Assembly (NCBI GenBank): GCA_022448765.1
Contig: JAKUTI010000008.1
Location: forward strand, 1-26,990
Direction: 5' to 3'
DNA length: 26,990 bases
DNA from: Pseudomonadales bacterium
GTDB taxonomy: Bacteria; Pseudomonadota; Gammaproteobacteria; Pseudomonadales; Azotimanducaceae
Part shown: piece after piece, positions 15,198 to 23,439 of the stretch
How positions within the stretch are numbered: position 1 is the first letter of the stretch
Layout: each line of letters begins with the position of its first letter
Notes under the pieces: generated by a model
Seen by the model: only the letters and a program-made list of their open reading frames with translations
Database searches by the model: none
What the model was told of the DNA's origin: nothing
Made by a program: the position numbers and the translations under genes

Positions 15198-16798
15198 GTC
15201 ACTGAAAAACGCATAACGCGCACCGGAATATCGCGTTCCAAAAGACGCCTTATCCAGAGCTTCTGATTGTTCTGAACCCGATCGCCCGGGCCTTTGACCT
15301 CGACAAACTCGAATCTTCCTGGCTCATAAAGTACCGTTAGATCGGGGAATCCGGCACGTGCTTCCTCCAAGCTTTCTCGTACGATGCTTAATACTTGGCA
15401 AAGGATTATTGGATCGATCACTTCGACAATCCTTTCAAGGCGAGGTTGCGTAAGGACCGACCAATTAATCAGTCGATTAGTAATCCCATTCTTATCATGG
15501 TGGGTACGCAGAAGTTTCTCGGACAACAAATCGATGTGTTGGAGCGGATCTTCACAACGGGGTTGTCTCGCACTAAAAAAATCAGGCCAGAAGAGGTCGA
15601 TGGGCCCACTTTGAAATGCGTTGACGAATACGCCATCAATCGGGGCATAGATCCAATCCCAGAATGCGAGCGCAAAAAGTCCCATCGGAAATTGGTTCTC
15701 CAAATGCCAGCCGGTACCAAGACATTTGGTCAATTGACCAAGCGCATGATGCTCGATGGAATCGGGTTGAGATCCGAACAAAGGAACATCCGTTTGCGGA
15801 ATGGGCTGATTGGGTACCGAAATTTTATTGGAGCGGTACGCAAACTCCATTTCAAGGGTCGTCCATGGTCGTCGAACCATTTCCGTCGCGAGTTCTTTCG
15901 CGGCTTCCACATCCCCAAGCTTATTTAATATTCGGACCTTACGTTCCCGTGCCGGCGCGAGTGAGGATCGCGAGTAGCCGCTCAAGGCTGCGTCGAAGTT
16001 TCCGGCCCGCTCAAAACCCCGAGCCAGTCGATTGAGCGTACGCGACCTACGTCGTTCTAGGAGACGGTGGGCAGATTTGTGCCAGAGACAAGGCAAAAGC
16101 GCGACGGCCGATCGGTCAGGGCATGGGCCTAGGTCACGAACGATCTCCGTCACCCGCAGCAGATCGAGGTATGCATCAAGTGCGAAGCGATCGGCGAAGA
16201 GACGTCGCTTCGCCGGCAACTGGTATTTTTCGAATCGCAAGCGACCGAGGTCGTGTAACACAAAAGTACTTAAACCCTGATAGGGATCACCGAAGAAGAG
16301 CAATTGATACAAGACCAACAACTCTGCAAAGTTAAGGACCACCCAAGGATCATGTTCCTGCAGCCGTGTCACGACCGAATCGAATTCAAAGTGGTCAATG
16401 ACTTGATGGACGTAATCGCTCTTGGGCTTGATCGGTTTGATCTCGGGGAAAAGGTGCAGCAGTTCCACCATGCTCCAACCGTCCAACAGGCCGTTCAGGT
16501 CGGTGGCTGGGCACCAGTGCACGAGCCCGACAGCAACGAGCTCCGCCATCGCGTCGGAACGCGACCTAACTTCCGTGTAACGTAGTTTCGTCAGGCGTAG
16601 CAAGGGCCGCGTGCGAGAAACCAACCGCGCGTAAAGCCGCACCGAATCAGCATCCAAACTGTAAACACGCCGAGCGAAATCGAGTTCGGCGCAGTTCAGA
16701 ATTGCAACGTATTGATTCTCAACATCTTTGATGAGCGTGAGCAAATTGGTCGCGTAGTAATCAATGGGCGGCGCTTCATCAACGAATAACTTAGGCAA
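15194..16798 (-). CDS. FAN1-type VRR-NUC structure-specific nuclease
   Basis: This 534-aa protein matches bacterial FAN1, a 5' flap nuclease that unhooks DNA interstrand crosslinks. The C-terminal VRR-NUC domain shows the catalytic set D486 (GFPDLTVL), E500 and K502 (FVEVKGPGD), and Q509/Q512 in VQNNQKLW. Upstream, an E367-containing helix (WHLENQFPMGLFALAFWD) fits the fourth acidic ligand. The helical middle corresponds to the SAP-like and TPR regions seen in Pseudomonas FAN1. The start is TTG 16798, backed by GGAAG 8 bases upstream. A LexA-like operator at 16844-16859 lies 45 bases before the start. The helicase follows with a 4-base overlap. Eukaryotic FAN1 works with Fanconi proteins; in bacteria the adjacent helicase is the obvious partner. 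Confidence 0.93.
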   Translation of the reverse strand: MPKLFVDEAPPIDYYATNLLTLIKDVENQYVAILNCAELDFARRVYSLDADSVRLYARLVSRTRPLLRLTKLRYTEVRSRSDAMAELVAVGLVHWCPATDLNGLLDGWSMVELLHLFPEIKPIKPKSDYVHQVIDHFEFDSVVTRLQEHDPWVVLNFAELLVLYQLLFFGDPYQGLSTFVLHDLGRLRFEKYQLPAKRRLFADRFALDAYLDLLRVTEIVRDLGPCPDRSAVALLPCLWHKSAHRLLERRRSRTLNRLARGFERAGNFDAALSGYSRSSLAPARERKVRILNKLGDVEAAKELATEMVRRPWTTLEMEFAYRSNKISVPNQPIPQTDVPLFGSQPDSIEHHALGQLTKCLGTGWHLENQFPMGLFALAFWDWIYAPIDGVFVNAFQSGPIDLFWPDFFSARQPRCEDPLQHIDLLSEKLLRTHHDKNGITNRLINWSVLTQPRLERIVEVIDPIILCQVLSIVRESLEEARAGFPDLTVLYEPGRFEFVEVKGPGDRVQNNQKLWIRRLLERDIPVRVMRFSVT

Positions 16799-16806
16799 TC
16801 AAACAA

Positions 16807-16811
16807 CTTCC
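16807..16811 (-). promoter_or_regulatory. Ribosome site selecting the TTG start of the FAN1 gene
   Basis: GGAAG on the minus strand lies 8 bases before TTG 16798. It supports the non-ATG start. Confidence 0.5.
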
Positions 16812-16843
16812 AATCGACGGCAGATCACCGCAATATAACAACC

Positions 16844-16859
16844 ATGTATATATATACAG
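16844..16859. promoter_or_regulatory. LexA (SOS) operator between FAN1 and the 152-aa gene
   Basis: The 16 bases read ATGT, four AT dinucleotides, ACAG. This matches the gammaproteobacterial LexA core CTGT-(AT)4-ACAG at 15 of 16 positions; only the first base differs. Positions 16845-16858 are a perfect 14-bp palindrome. It lies 45 bp before the FAN1 start and 10 bp before the ATG of the divergent gene, so one repressor dimer could control both. The neighbouring TATATA could also serve as a -10 element that LexA would occlude. Confidence 0.75.
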
Positions 16860-16869
16860 CAAATTTCAA

Positions 16870-17328
16870 ATGAGCGTCGCGGATTTCTGCTTTTGCGCGG
16901 TGGTATCGGAAAAAGCTTTGCAAGCCATCCTTGACGGCCATGCTCAGGGCATCTATCGCGACAACCATCCTTGGATCATTGCCGCCGAACGATTTCACGA
17001 GGCTCGAGAAAAAGACCGTCAAGTCCCAATCGTATTTGCTACGGGTGAGTCTCTTGAGCTATCGCACTGGAGTATCGTTGAGTCAATCGACGTCCAGGAG
17101 TTTCATGCAGGAGCGTTCGAATCACGTTGTACGTTTGATGTTCTCACGCCCGTAAATCCGATCTGGACATCTCTTGATAGTCTCAGTCTGTCCCCATCGG
17201 TCGAACAACTTCGCCGAGAAGACGCGGAATCGATACACATTCATCGCCAGCCGTTAGACGCTACGTCGATTAGACCTTACGCCATCTGCGAAACGCCGGC
17301 TTTCATCGTCTCCGACGCTAGCGATTGA
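16870..17328 (+). CDS. Uncharacterised 152-aa protein, probably SOS-regulated
   Basis: I do not recognise this family. The soluble protein has no signal peptide or membrane helix. Visible features are a helical start (about 12-24), HPWIIAAERFHEAREKDR (33-50), a beta-like stretch PIVFATGESLELSHWSIVESIDV (53-75), and a conserved-looking C-terminal PYAICETPAFIV (136-147). Cysteines and histidines are scattered without a metal-binding pattern. A PUA/EVE/ASCH-like small beta fold is only a thought from the strand pattern. The gene is divergent from the FAN1-helicase operon, and the LexA-like box ends 10 bp before its ATG, leaving a very short leader with no ribosome site. Context points to a role in the DNA damage response. 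It is convergent with rmuC, 33 bp away, with no clear terminator. Confidence 0.78.
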   Translation: MSVADFCFCAVVSEKALQAILDGHAQGIYRDNHPWIIAAERFHEAREKDRQVPIVFATGESLELSHWSIVESIDVQEFHAGAFESRCTFDVLTPVNPIWTSLDSLSLSPSVEQLRREDAESIHIHRQPLDATSIRPYAICETPAFIVSDASD

Positions 17329-17361
17329 TTCACGGCCACGGTTTGTACAGTCGAAGTTTTT

Positions 17362-18840
17362 CTATTCGTCCGCGTCGTCGACGATCTCTTGGGGTATGGA
17401 ACGTTTCACCGTCGCTCCCAATTCACGAAACTGTTCGACTTGTCGTACCAGGTTGCCCCGGCCCTTAGCCAACCGCGCGTACGCCGAATCATAAGAGCGC
17501 GACGCTTGGTCAAGATTGCGACCCAATTGATCCATATCCTCCAATACCACACGAAGCTTGTCGTACAGTGCGCCCGCACGCCTCGCAATTTCCTGGGCAT
17601 TTTTGTTTTGTTTCTCGTAACGCCAAACGTTATCGATGATACGAAGCGTCATCATCAGCGTGGTTGGACTAACGACTACCAAACGTTTATCAAACGCCTC
17701 CGTAAACAATGACGGATCTTTCTCCATCGCCAACGTAAAGGCAGATTCCACGGGTACAAAAAGCAAAACAAAGTCTAACGATCGAACGCCTGGCAATTGA
17801 TCGTACGACTGTTCTGAAAGTTTCTTGACGTGCGCTCGGACACTCTGCACATGTCGTTTAATCGCTACTTCTCGAGCCGCATCGTCGTCGCTAGACACGG
17901 CCGTCTCATACGCCACCAGGGATACTTTTGCATCCACCACAACGTCCTTGTCTTCGGGAAGGTGAATAATCACGTCCGGGCGTTTGATATCGCCATCGGC
18001 ATTCCGAAGCGAACGTTGCAAAACGTATTCGTGATCTTTACGCAGTCCCGATTCTTCCAGAACTCGCTCAAGCACAAGTTCGCCCCAGTTCCCTTGTAAG
18101 CGCTTATCTCCCTTTAACGCTCGGGTGAGATTTTCCGCTTCTTCGTTAACCTTCTCACTTGCCCGTTGCAAGTTCCGAACCTCGGTCAGTAACGACGCAC
18201 GATCTTTGGCATCCGTGGTGTAGACCTGGTCAACCTTCTGGCGGAAATCTGACAATTGCGTCTTGAAAGGCGCTAAAACCGTCGACAGATGTGCCTCGTT
18301 TCGAACACGAAAAACTTCGCCCTGCTTCTCAAAAATCTGATTAGCGAGCAGCTGAAATTCCTGTTTCAACGACTCGCCAGTCTGTTTGAATAGCACTTCT
18401 TTTTCCGCAAACGAACGCTCAGTTTCTTCGAGCCTGGTCTTCATCTCTGCCAGCTGCAGTCCTGAGGCACGGGCTTCAGATTGAGCACTAATGATCTCCC
18501 GCCTCAGGGTGCTCAAGTCCTCGGTTTGCTGCGCGTTCACGGTGGAAAGCCGAACCACGTCGGCAGTGGTTACTTTACTCGACTGGCTCAATTCGTCGAA
18601 CGCTGTCTGCACGTCTTTTAACTCAGCTTCGGTCGTTTGAAGATTGCGTTCTCGAAATTGCAGACGCTCTTCCATCAACTGTTTTTCCGCCAACGTCGTC
18701 TCGGACGTTCTAATCTGCGCCAGCTCTATTGCTTCCCGATGTCGGCGTTCAAGTCGCCAATATACGATCGCCGCGCCAACGATGAGCCCCGCGAGTCCTG
18801 CCAAGAGCATCAACAGCATTTCAGATTGCTCGATTAACAC
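17362..18840 (-). CDS. rmuC: RmuC family DNA recombination protein
   Basis: This 492-aa protein has an N-terminal membrane helix (about 8-27), a long coiled coil (about 30-240), and the RmuC core. The core shows GNWGELVLERVLEESGL (250-266), then RPDVIIHLP and VVVDAKVSL (287-308), where D303 and K305 fit the restriction-endonuclease-like active site proposed for the family. RmuC limits inversions at short inverted repeats in E. coli and has been linked to phage defence; its biochemistry is unsettled. The start is GTG 18840, with GGGAGG 13 bases upstream, rather far; ATG 18819 is an alternative. It lies 62 bp after the isomerase-like gene on the same strand, and only about 0.5 kb from the FAN1 repair unit. 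Confidence 0.93.
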   Translation of the reverse strand: MLIEQSEMLLMLLAGLAGLIVGAAIVYWRLERRHREAIELAQIRTSETTLAEKQLMEERLQFRERNLQTTEAELKDVQTAFDELSQSSKVTTADVVRLSTVNAQQTEDLSTLRREIISAQSEARASGLQLAEMKTRLEETERSFAEKEVLFKQTGESLKQEFQLLANQIFEKQGEVFRVRNEAHLSTVLAPFKTQLSDFRQKVDQVYTTDAKDRASLLTEVRNLQRASEKVNEEAENLTRALKGDKRLQGNWGELVLERVLEESGLRKDHEYVLQRSLRNADGDIKRPDVIIHLPEDKDVVVDAKVSLVAYETAVSSDDDAAREVAIKRHVQSVRAHVKKLSEQSYDQLPGVRSLDFVLLFVPVESAFTLAMEKDPSLFTEAFDKRLVVVSPTTLMMTLRIIDNVWRYEKQNKNAQEIARRAGALYDKLRVVLEDMDQLGRNLDQASRSYDSAYARLAKGRGNLVRQVEQFRELGATVKRSIPQEIVDDADE

Positions 18841-18902
18841 GTCCGTAGGAACGCCTCCCTATTCCGCGCTGTTATCCGCCGTAAACCACCGAGCAACTAG
18901 AA

Positions 18903-19676
18903 CTAAGCACGCTTAAATCGGGGTTCACGCTTCTCCAGAAAGGCCGCGACCGCTTCCTTGTGTTCGCTACTCGCGTACGCTTTCTGCAAAGCTTCACCCT
19001 CGCGTTGCTGGACTCGGCGTATATCTGTCTCGGATCCATTGAGACTTAGCAATTCCTTGACCCAACGCAAATGTGGAGCTGGGTTCGCCGCCATCATCGA
19101 GGCCATCGTCTTAGCTTCGGTCATCAAGTCAGCGTGTGGCACCACCCGATCAGCCAGTCCTTGGTCGTATGCCTCCTGTCCCGAATATAGACGCCCCGTT
19201 AAGCACATTTCACTTGCTCGACCAAAACCCATCCGTTGAACCAGGAAGTGTGAGCTTGCCAGTTCCGGGACAACGCCCATTTTGATGAAAAACATACCGA
19301 ATTTTGCTTCGTCGGACGCCACAATCACGTCCATGGGAAGAATCATCGTCGCACCAACACCCACGCTCGCCCCATTGACCGCAGCTACCATGGGTTTCGA
19401 CGATCGAACCAAAGCCACCCAATCGTGCTCGACTCGCTCACCATCGCCATCGAGGCGGGCTTGGAAATTGTCTCGAATGTCGGCGCCCGCACAAAATCCG
19501 CGCCCTGCTCCTGTGAAAACGATGGCCCCTACCTCTGGATCGTCGTTGCACAAGGTGACTGCTTCAACGAGCTCACCATTCATCCTCTGGGTCCATGCAT
19601 TGAGCCGTTCTGGACGGTTCAGTGTAATGACGGCAATGTCGTCTTCTTTCTCAAATGTTATTTGCTCAAATTGCAT
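18903..19676 (-). CDS. Enoyl-CoA hydratase/isomerase family protein, isomerase-like
   Basis: This 257-aa crotonase-fold protein has the CoA and oxyanion-hole motifs GRGFCAGAD (58-66) and NGASVGVGAT (101-110). Both hydratase glutamates are missing: T110 replaces rat E144 and F130 replaces E164. Instead it has E138 in MGVVPELASS, at the site used by delta3,delta2-enoyl-CoA isomerases of the ECI2/PECI type. An isomerase that shifts double bonds during breakdown of unsaturated acyl-CoAs is therefore more likely than a hydratase. I start at ATG 19676 (MQFEQITFEK); an in-frame TTG at 19694 adds six residues with no homology. It follows the HpcH/HpaI aldolase by 93 bp on the same strand and probably belongs to the same catabolic cluster. 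Confidence 0.92.
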   Translation of the reverse strand: MQFEQITFEKEDDIAVITLNRPERLNAWTQRMNGELVEAVTLCNDDPEVGAIVFTGAGRGFCAGADIRDNFQARLDGDGERVEHDWVALVRSSKPMVAAVNGASVGVGATMILPMDVIVASDEAKFGMFFIKMGVVPELASSHFLVQRMGFGRASEMCLTGRLYSGQEAYDQGLADRVVPHADLMTEAKTMASMMAANPAPHLRWVKELLSLNGSETDIRRVQQREGEALQKAYASSEHKEAVAAFLEKREPRFKRA

Positions 19677-19769
19677 AAGAAAACGCCTGCGCAACTATTC
19701 GAGATGGTCAGTATGCGCCAACACCCGCGTAAATCCAGGGAGATCGTCGCGCAAGGTCAGGATCAAGAT

Positions 19770-20561
19770 TTAGTATCCAGTTTTTTCTGGCTCTGCTGCC
19801 TTGGTTTCCTTCGCTTGCGATAATTCGCTTCCAGCTGTTCTCGCCATGAAGGCACTGTCGGTCCCCAACGTAACGAAATTAAACCCCTGTTCGAGGTAAC
19901 GTTGGGTATAAGCGAGGCTGCCCGTATGCATCCCTACCGCGAGTCCGTGTTTTCTACAGGTCTCGTAAATCAAGTTGACGGTTTCGATATGTTTCGGATT
20001 TTCAAAGTCACCGGGACCGTTTAGGCCGATGGCATACGCAAGATCAGACGGACCGATGTAAATCGCATCCAAACCCGGCGTTGTCGCGATTTCATCCAAG
20101 TTATCGAGCGCTTCTGCTGTCTCCACCATGGCAATGCAGGCGATCTGCGAGTTCGCTTCGGACGCGTAACCACGACCCCCGTACATGGCGGCCCGAATCG
20201 GCCCGAATGATCGCCCACCATCGGGCGGATAGCGGCATGCGGAAACCGCCTGAAGCGCTTCTTCCCTGTTATTAACCATGGGGACGATCACGCCGTACGC
20301 ACCAGCATCAAGAGCCTTCATGATTTCGTATGGCTCATTCCACGGAACCCGCACGATCGGAATGCTCTCCCGAGTTGATATCGCCGGAAGCATGTACTTC
20401 AAATCGTCGTAACTCAGCATCCCATGCTGTAAATCCACACACAGCCAGTCAAAACCCATGCCGGCCATGGTTTCCGCAGTGTACGCGTTACCAATACTCA
20501 GCCAGGCCCCAATCGTTTGACCACCTTCACGCCATGCCGTGAGTGCCGTGTTCTCTCGCAT
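19770..20561 (-). CDS. HpcH/HpaI family class II aldolase
   Basis: This 263-aa TIM-barrel enzyme matches 4-hydroxy-2-oxoheptanedioate aldolase (HpaI) and its relatives, which split 2-oxo-4-hydroxy acids into pyruvate and an aldehyde using a divalent metal. Active-site residues are H46 (DLQHG), R71 (VRVP), and metal ligands E147 (MVETAE) and D173 (GPSDLA), at spacings that fit E. coli HpaI H45/R70/E149/D175. ATG 20561 is preceded by GAGGAGA at good spacing. The C-terminus ends in a Glu/Lys-rich tail. It is divergent from the acyl-CoA ligase, so the two transcripts probably share control. The exact substrate is unknown; 2-keto-3-deoxy-rhamnonate or glucarate aldolases are related alternatives. 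Confidence 0.93.
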   Translation of the reverse strand: MRENTALTAWREGGQTIGAWLSIGNAYTAETMAGMGFDWLCVDLQHGMLSYDDLKYMLPAISTRESIPIVRVPWNEPYEIMKALDAGAYGVIVPMVNNREEALQAVSACRYPPDGGRSFGPIRAAMYGGRGYASEANSQIACIAMVETAEALDNLDEIATTPGLDAIYIGPSDLAYAIGLNGPGDFENPKHIETVNLIYETCRKHGLAVGMHTGSLAYTQRYLEQGFNFVTLGTDSAFMARTAGSELSQAKETKAAEPEKTGY

Positions 20562-20671
20562 CGAATTCTCTCCTCATGTACCACTTCCAGTGCGATGCGC
20601 GATCTTACACGAAGAGGCTGACTTCAGCTTTCGACGATGCGAGAATTGCCGGTCGGCCACTCGGAGAGATC

Positions 20672-22363
20672 ATGGTTCAGGGAGGACTGGATACGGCTAT
20701 TGCCGCCGTTACCGCGTCGGGGCAGCCCTACGCTACCGAGACTCGGACCGTCGACGGCATTGATTTTGTTGTCTTCTCAAATGCGCCCAACAACCTACGC
20801 GAACTCTACGAGCAAGGACTGCAGCATCCAGACCGGGACTTTTTCGTCTACCAAGGTGAGCGCTTTACATACAAAGAAGCCTGGGAAGAAGGTGCCCGGG
20901 TTGCGAATCAACTCAAGCATCAAGGTATAAAACCAGGCGATCGTGTCGGTATCGCACTTCGAAACTACCCTGAATGGATTTTCGCCTTCATGGGTATCAC
21001 GGCGATCGGCGCAGTGGGCGTCGCGATGAATGCGTGGTGGTCAGGCGAAGAAATGGTTTATGGGATTGAGGACAGTGGCTTGAGGTTACTATTCGCGGAC
21101 CAAGAGCGGATTGAACGGCTCCAACCCCACCGCGACAAGCTCAATGTTCAAGTCGTCGCCGTTCGCTGCGATCCCGAGGACTGCTTATCCTGGAAACAAT
21201 TCGTCGAAAACGGATCACGTTTAATGCCCGACGAACCAGTGGATCCGGATGCCAACGCCACGATTCTCTATACGTCGGGATCCACCGCTCACCCGAAGGG
21301 GGTTCTTTCAACCCACCGGGCGATCGTGAACGCACTAATGTGTTGGGAATGCAGCGGCGCGATTGGTGCTCACATGTATCCGCAGGCCGCTAAAGCCCCT
21401 CCGCCACCGCACCTTCCCGCGACAATCCTCACGGTGCCCTTATTCCATGTATCCGGTCTGGTTGTTCAGTTTCTGCAGTCGTTCAGACCGGGCAGAAAAC
21501 TTGTGGCGATGTACAAATGGGATGCCGACGAAGCGCTGGGCATCATCGAGCGCGAACGAATTACCTCCTTTAACGGTGTCCCCACGATGGCCTGGGAGCT
21601 CGTCCAATCGAACGCGTTCGAAAAATACGACCTATCGAGTCTACGGAGTGCAGGAGGTGGTGGCGCGGCCATGGCGCCCGAACACGCGAGACAAATAGAC
21701 CAGAAGGTGGGTAAAGGTAGCGCGGGGACCGGCTGGGGCATGACAGAAACCCAAGGGCTAGCCACCGGCATCGGCGGTGAAGCATTCCTTCAGCGCCCAC
21801 GCAGTTGCGGTCGCGCGGTGGCGCCGCTCGTTAAAGTGAAAGTCGTGGACAAAGAGGGAAACGATCTCTCAGCCCACGAAACTGGCGAATTGTGTATTTG
21901 GGGGGTCATGAATTTTCGAGAATACTGGAACCAGCCCGAGGCAACCCGATCAACACTCGTTGATGGTTGGGTGCATACGGGGGACATCGGCCATATGGAT
22001 GAGGAAGGGTACGTTTTCATTACCGATAGAGAAAAGGATATGGTCATCCGAGGCGGCGAAAACATTGGTTGCCAAGAAGTCGAGGCAGTCCTCTACGATC
22101 ACCCTGCGGTCCTGGAGGTTGCCGTATTTGGGGTACCAGACGAACGTTTAGGTGAAACCCTCGCAAGTGTCGTCTGTGTTAGTCCCGACGATCCCGTCGA
22201 CGAGGAAGAACTCAAAACGTTTGCGCTCGGCCGGTTAGCAAAATTCAAGGTTCCAGATCACTTCTGGATACGTACCGATCGTTTACCAAGAATCGCTTCG
22301 GAAAAAATCTTTAAACGCGGTTTGCGCGAAGAGGCAATCAAACAACTAACTAGGACAATCTAA
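20672..22363 (+). CDS. Acyl-CoA ligase (AMP-binding, class I adenylate-forming)
   Basis: This 563-aa enzyme activates a carboxylic acid as acyl-AMP and then acyl-CoA. It shows the P-loop YTSGSTAHPKG (200-210), GWGMTET (354-360), HTGD ending at 448, ITDREKDM hinge (450s) and K545 in SEKIF, where most members have TGK. The start is uncertain. ATG 20672 has GGAG 5 bases upstream and leaves 110 bp for divergent promoters. ATG 20576 would add 32 residues that look codable (AFDDARIAGRPLGE) but would sit only 14 bp from the aldolase start with no ribosome site. The stop and the next start overlap as TAATG. Acid chain length is unknown; it is probably the entry enzyme of the catabolic cluster. Confidence 0.92.
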   Translation: MVQGGLDTAIAAVTASGQPYATETRTVDGIDFVVFSNAPNNLRELYEQGLQHPDRDFFVYQGERFTYKEAWEEGARVANQLKHQGIKPGDRVGIALRNYPEWIFAFMGITAIGAVGVAMNAWWSGEEMVYGIEDSGLRLLFADQERIERLQPHRDKLNVQVVAVRCDPEDCLSWKQFVENGSRLMPDEPVDPDANATILYTSGSTAHPKGVLSTHRAIVNALMCWECSGAIGAHMYPQAAKAPPPPHLPATILTVPLFHVSGLVVQFLQSFRPGRKLVAMYKWDADEALGIIERERITSFNGVPTMAWELVQSNAFEKYDLSSLRSAGGGGAAMAPEHARQIDQKVGKGSAGTGWGMTETQGLATGIGGEAFLQRPRSCGRAVAPLVKVKVVDKEGNDLSAHETGELCIWGVMNFREYWNQPEATRSTLVDGWVHTGDIGHMDEEGYVFITDREKDMVIRGGENIGCQEVEAVLYDHPAVLEVAVFGVPDERLGETLASVVCVSPDDPVDEEELKTFALGRLAKFKVPDHFWIRTDRLPRIASEKIFKRGLREEAIKQLTRTI

Positions 22364-23418
22364 TGAGTGAAAGAAAAAAAGTAGCGATGCAGCTCCCTCG
22401 ACGCGCGGACGTGGAAAATCTGGAACAGAAGTATTCGCTAGAACTGGAAGCTCTCGCGCCAGTCGCCGATATCGTGGAAGTGGAAAGTTCAACGGCTGAG
22501 GCTTTTGCGGAGGGCGCGTCAGACTGTGACGGCATCATTACTTCATGGGGCCTACAGTTCTCTGAAGACGTAATCCAGAAATTAGACAAGTGCGTTGTCA
22601 TCGGTCTTGCTAGCGTCGGCGTCGACATGATTGATGTCGAAGCGGCCACCGAAGCCGGCATCGTGGTAACAAACACCCCTGACGTTTTTATCGAAGAGGT
22701 AGCCGATCACGCCATGATGCTGCTACTCAACGCGATTCGACGGACCAAGGAACAAAACATTTTCGCTGCCGAAAACGAATGGCATAAAGGCAGACCGCAA
22801 TTGAACCATGTGCCGCGGCTGATGGGCCAAACCTTGGGACTCGTCTCTTTCGGTAACGTCGCCCGTTGCGTCGCTAAACGGGCCCAGGCATTCGGTTGTC
22901 ACGTGATAGCGTTCGACCCCTACGTGAGCGAATTAACCATCGCAGAATACGGCGTCGAACCGGTCGCTTGGGGAGAACTACTGGAGCGATCTGATTACAT
23001 CAGCGTCCACTCGCCAGACAACATTGAGACGCGACATTCGCTCAACAGCGACGCGTTTAACCAAATGAAGGACGGCGTCATCATCGTAAACACGGCGCGC
23101 GGTCCCATCATCGCGGAGGACGACCTCATCGCCGCTCTCACTAGTGGCAAAGTTCAAGCCGCTGGCTTGGATGTTCTGGAACAGGAACCACCCAATCCGC
23201 AAAACCCCTTACTAACAATGCCTAACGTCACGATCACGCCACACGTGGCATCTGCCTCGACTCGAATGCGGCCCACTGCACGCCGACGCGCAGGCCGTGA
23301 AGTGGCTCTGGTATTGCAAGGCAAATGGCCAATGAGTTGTGTCAACCCAACCGTGCTTCCAAAAACGCCGCTGGAGCGATGGCAACCGGTGCCGATGCTT
23401 CGAGGGCCCAACCGTTAA
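22363..23418 (+). CDS. D-2-hydroxyacid dehydrogenase (PGDH-like)
   Basis: This 351-aa NAD-dependent dehydrogenase has the catalytic triad R246 (VNTARGP), E275 (LEQEPP) and H294 (TPHVAS), and an NAD-selecting D185 (AFDPY). The nucleotide loop reads GLVSFGNVA, with Ser and Ala in place of two of the usual glycines (GxxGxGxxG). It lacks the ACT regulatory domain of E. coli SerA. It reduces a 2-keto acid or oxidises a D-2-hydroxy acid; phosphoglycerate is only one candidate. Its ATG shares the A of the ligase TAA stop, so it is co-translated with the acyl-CoA ligase and more likely serves that pathway than serine synthesis. The C-terminal 20 residues (RWQPVPMLRGPNR) extend past the usual fold. 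Confidence 0.92.
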   Translation: MSERKKVAMQLPRRADVENLEQKYSLELEALAPVADIVEVESSTAEAFAEGASDCDGIITSWGLQFSEDVIQKLDKCVVIGLASVGVDMIDVEAATEAGIVVTNTPDVFIEEVADHAMMLLLNAIRRTKEQNIFAAENEWHKGRPQLNHVPRLMGQTLGLVSFGNVARCVAKRAQAFGCHVIAFDPYVSELTIAEYGVEPVAWGELLERSDYISVHSPDNIETRHSLNSDAFNQMKDGVIIVNTARGPIIAEDDLIAALTSGKVQAAGLDVLEQEPPNPQNPLLTMPNVTITPHVASASTRMRPTARRRAGREVALVLQGKWPMSCVNPTVLPKTPLERWQPVPMLRGPNR

Positions 23419-23439
23419 ACGATTTCTTTGTATCGAGCG

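Noticed and set aside
15395..15928. 177-aa plus-strand reading frame
   Set aside because: It is the complement of the FAN1 C-terminal half, where catalytic residues are conserved in the minus frame.
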